Assembly (NCBI GenBank): GCA_943331855.1
Contig: CALQNE010000037.1
Span: 1-17,329, forward strand
Reading direction: 5' to 3'
Length of the DNA: 17,329 bases
From: Bordetella parapertussis
GTDB lineage: Bacteria; Pseudomonadota; Gammaproteobacteria; Burkholderiales; Burkholderiaceae_B
Shown: piece by piece, positions 16,561 to 17,329 of the stretch
Numbering within the stretch: position 1 is the first letter of the stretch
How the letters are laid out: each line of letters starts with the position of its first letter
Made by a program: the position numbers and the translations under genes
Notes under the pieces: model-generated
Database searches by the model: none
What the model saw: only the letters and a program-made list of their open reading frames with translations
What the model was told of the DNA's origin: nothing

Positions 16561-16635
16561 TGGTGGGCGGTACAAGTTTCGAACTTGTGACCCCTGCCGT
16601 GTGAAGGCAGTGCTCTACCACTGAGCTAACCGCCC
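16561..16635 (-). tRNA. tRNA-Val (anticodon CAC)
   Basis: The 75-base minus-strand gene folds fully: acceptor GGGCGGT with ACCGCCC, D-stem GCTC/GAGC, anticodon stem CTGCC/GGCAG with loop TTCACAC, T-stem ACAAG/CTTGT with loop TTCGAAA, discriminator A, and an encoded CCA. Anticodon CAC reads GUG for valine. It has no close tRNA neighbours. Confidence 0.97.
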
Positions 16636-16670
16636 AATCTTGATGCACACTTGTGGTGGCTGGTTAAAAT

Positions 16671-16686
16671 CTAGAAAATTTTCTAG
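16671..16686. repeat. 16-bp perfect palindrome upstream of tRNA-Val
   Basis: CTAGAAAA is followed directly by TTTTCTAG, lying 35 bp upstream of the tRNA in its direction. It is within the presumed leader or between the stop of the membrane-protein gene and the tRNA. It may form a hairpin separating the two transcripts, or be a protein site. Confidence 0.5.
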
Positions 16687-16693
16687 GAACCAA

Positions 16694-16699
16694 ATTATA
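16694..16699 (-). promoter_or_regulatory. Candidate -10 element for tRNA-Val
   Basis: On the minus strand the hexamer TATAAT (16699-16694) matches the -10 consensus fully, about 58 bp ahead of the tRNA. No good -35 is seen at the right spacing, and the element would overlap the region just after the membrane-protein stop at 16705. Confidence 0.35.
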
Positions 16700-16704
16700 C
16701 ACAG

Positions 16705-17187
16705 TCAGCGTGTTGGCTCACGCTGAGCAGGACACAAGGAAAGGAAAAAAACTACAGCGAGGATTGGCATCACGGCCCAGTTGAGTGCCACGCCCGGGGC
16801 AACTCCCTCGGTTATCACTGGTTTTAAGTGGCCTACATAAGCTCGCAGGAACGGTTCAAGCATAAAAACAAGCAGTACAAGTGGTACAAATCCTCGGTAG
16901 CGTAATAAAAGCACCCAAAGCAACAACGCCAACAATAGCTGGATGGCGCCCAATTGCCCGAGCATAGCGACAATATTCGCGCCGCCTGCAACAGATACGT
17001 CTATTGTTGCGATACTGTGTGCACCACTATCGTAAACAAGCATATGTATCAGACTGCGCACAGTAATCATGCACAGATATAACAACGCGATCCACCAAGC
17101 TAGTGCTGGACCGCCTGCAGTAGAAGGATTGGCAGGAAGTAATGCGGCCAGATCAGGTCGCCAGACGTTGGGCAGCATATTATTCAC
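16705..17187 (-). CDS. Small polytopic membrane protein of unknown function
   Basis: This 160-residue protein has four or five predicted membrane segments (about residues 29-50, 66-98 in two parts, 100-116 and 130-152) and ends with a short basic tail. Its opening, MNNMLPNVWRPDLAALLPANPSTAGG, is polar. I do not recognise a characterised family; it could be a conserved hypothetical of the order. The start is GTG 17187, supported by GGAG five bases upstream; ATG 17178 is a weaker alternative. GTG overlaps the TGA of a 15-codon reading frame, described among the findings. Confidence 0.7.
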   Translation of the reverse strand: MNNMLPNVWRPDLAALLPANPSTAGGPALAWWIALLYLCMITVRSLIHMLVYDSGAHSIATIDVSVAGGANIVAMLGQLGAIQLLLALLLWVLLLRYRGFVPLVLLVFMLEPFLRAYVGHLKPVITEGVAPGVALNWAVMPILAVVFFLSLCPAQREPTR

Positions 17188-17329
17188 AAGCGCTCCATCA
17201 ATTTAAGTCTTACATTGGGTAAAGCGTTCATAATAAATCCACACGGCGCGTGATACACAGCCGCGCCCGACTACTTCAACGACGGCAAGAGCGTTGAGAT
17301 AGAAAGGCCGCCTCCCAGTGCAGAAACCG

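Noticed and set aside
16274..16624. A plus-strand frame running into the tRNA gene
   Set aside because: It overlaps the MIP channel gene in another frame and its end is the tRNA-Val sequence read on the wrong strand.
17188..17329. Coding sequence at the right edge
   Set aside because: Both strands have short open stretches but none with a supported start or a recognisable product. A GGCGCG (17245-17250) / CGCGCC (17262-17267) inverted repeat is visible, with no clear role.

Overview
The window looks like chromosomal DNA from a betaproteobacterium of the Burkholderiales, perhaps Alcaligenaceae-like. Supporting signs are a trimeric porin of the Burkholderiales type, polyamine-type ABC transporter genes, a membrane-anchored TAXI-type solute-binding protein, a class II fumarase and a base composition near 50% G+C. 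No phage, transposase, CRISPR array or rRNA is visible. The assignment is inference from protein style, since no search could be run.

Layout. (1) Positions 1-2137, minus strand: a WaaL/O-antigen-ligase-like membrane protein followed 12 nt later by a protein of the glycine/sarcosine/betaine/D-proline reductase selenoprotein B family. The latter has an in-frame UGA at codon 159; the family-like sequence continues for 118 further codons to the window edge, so it is read here as a selenoprotein. (2) Positions 2138-2502: a divergent regulatory region with five TCA cores spaced exactly 11 bp apart, typical of an OmpR/PhoB-type response-regulator site, next to a TATAGT element. (3) Positions 2503-5149, plus strand: a GT4-type glycosyltransferase and a TAXI-type solute-binding protein with two membrane anchors. 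(4) Positions 5123-10081, minus strand: a bifunctional OHCU decarboxylase/HIU hydrolase (allantoin-synthase-type fusion), then a complete polyamine-type ABC importer in the order ATPase, binding protein, permease, permease. (5) Positions 10368-16536, plus strand: an outer-membrane protein, an exported amidohydrolase homologue with altered metal-ligand positions, a porin, class II fumarase and an MIP channel closely linked to the fumarase gene. (6) Positions 16561-17187, minus strand: a tRNA-Val(CAC) downstream of a small membrane protein of unknown function.

How the parts may fit together. The O-antigen ligase and glycosyltransferase flank the phased-repeat region and both suit surface polysaccharide synthesis. 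The OHCU/HIU fusion performs the two steps after urate oxidation; its position upstream of the ABC importer suggests, but does not prove, that the importer handles a purine-breakdown compound or another nitrogen source. The outer-membrane protein, exported amidohydrolase and porin look like a surface and periplasmic uptake set.

The strongest unusual signals are the in-frame UGA selenoprotein with a candidate bacterial SECIS hairpin, the 11-bp phased repeats, the substituted metal-ligand positions in the amidohydrolase homologue, and a His in place of the Q-loop Gln in the ABC ATPase.
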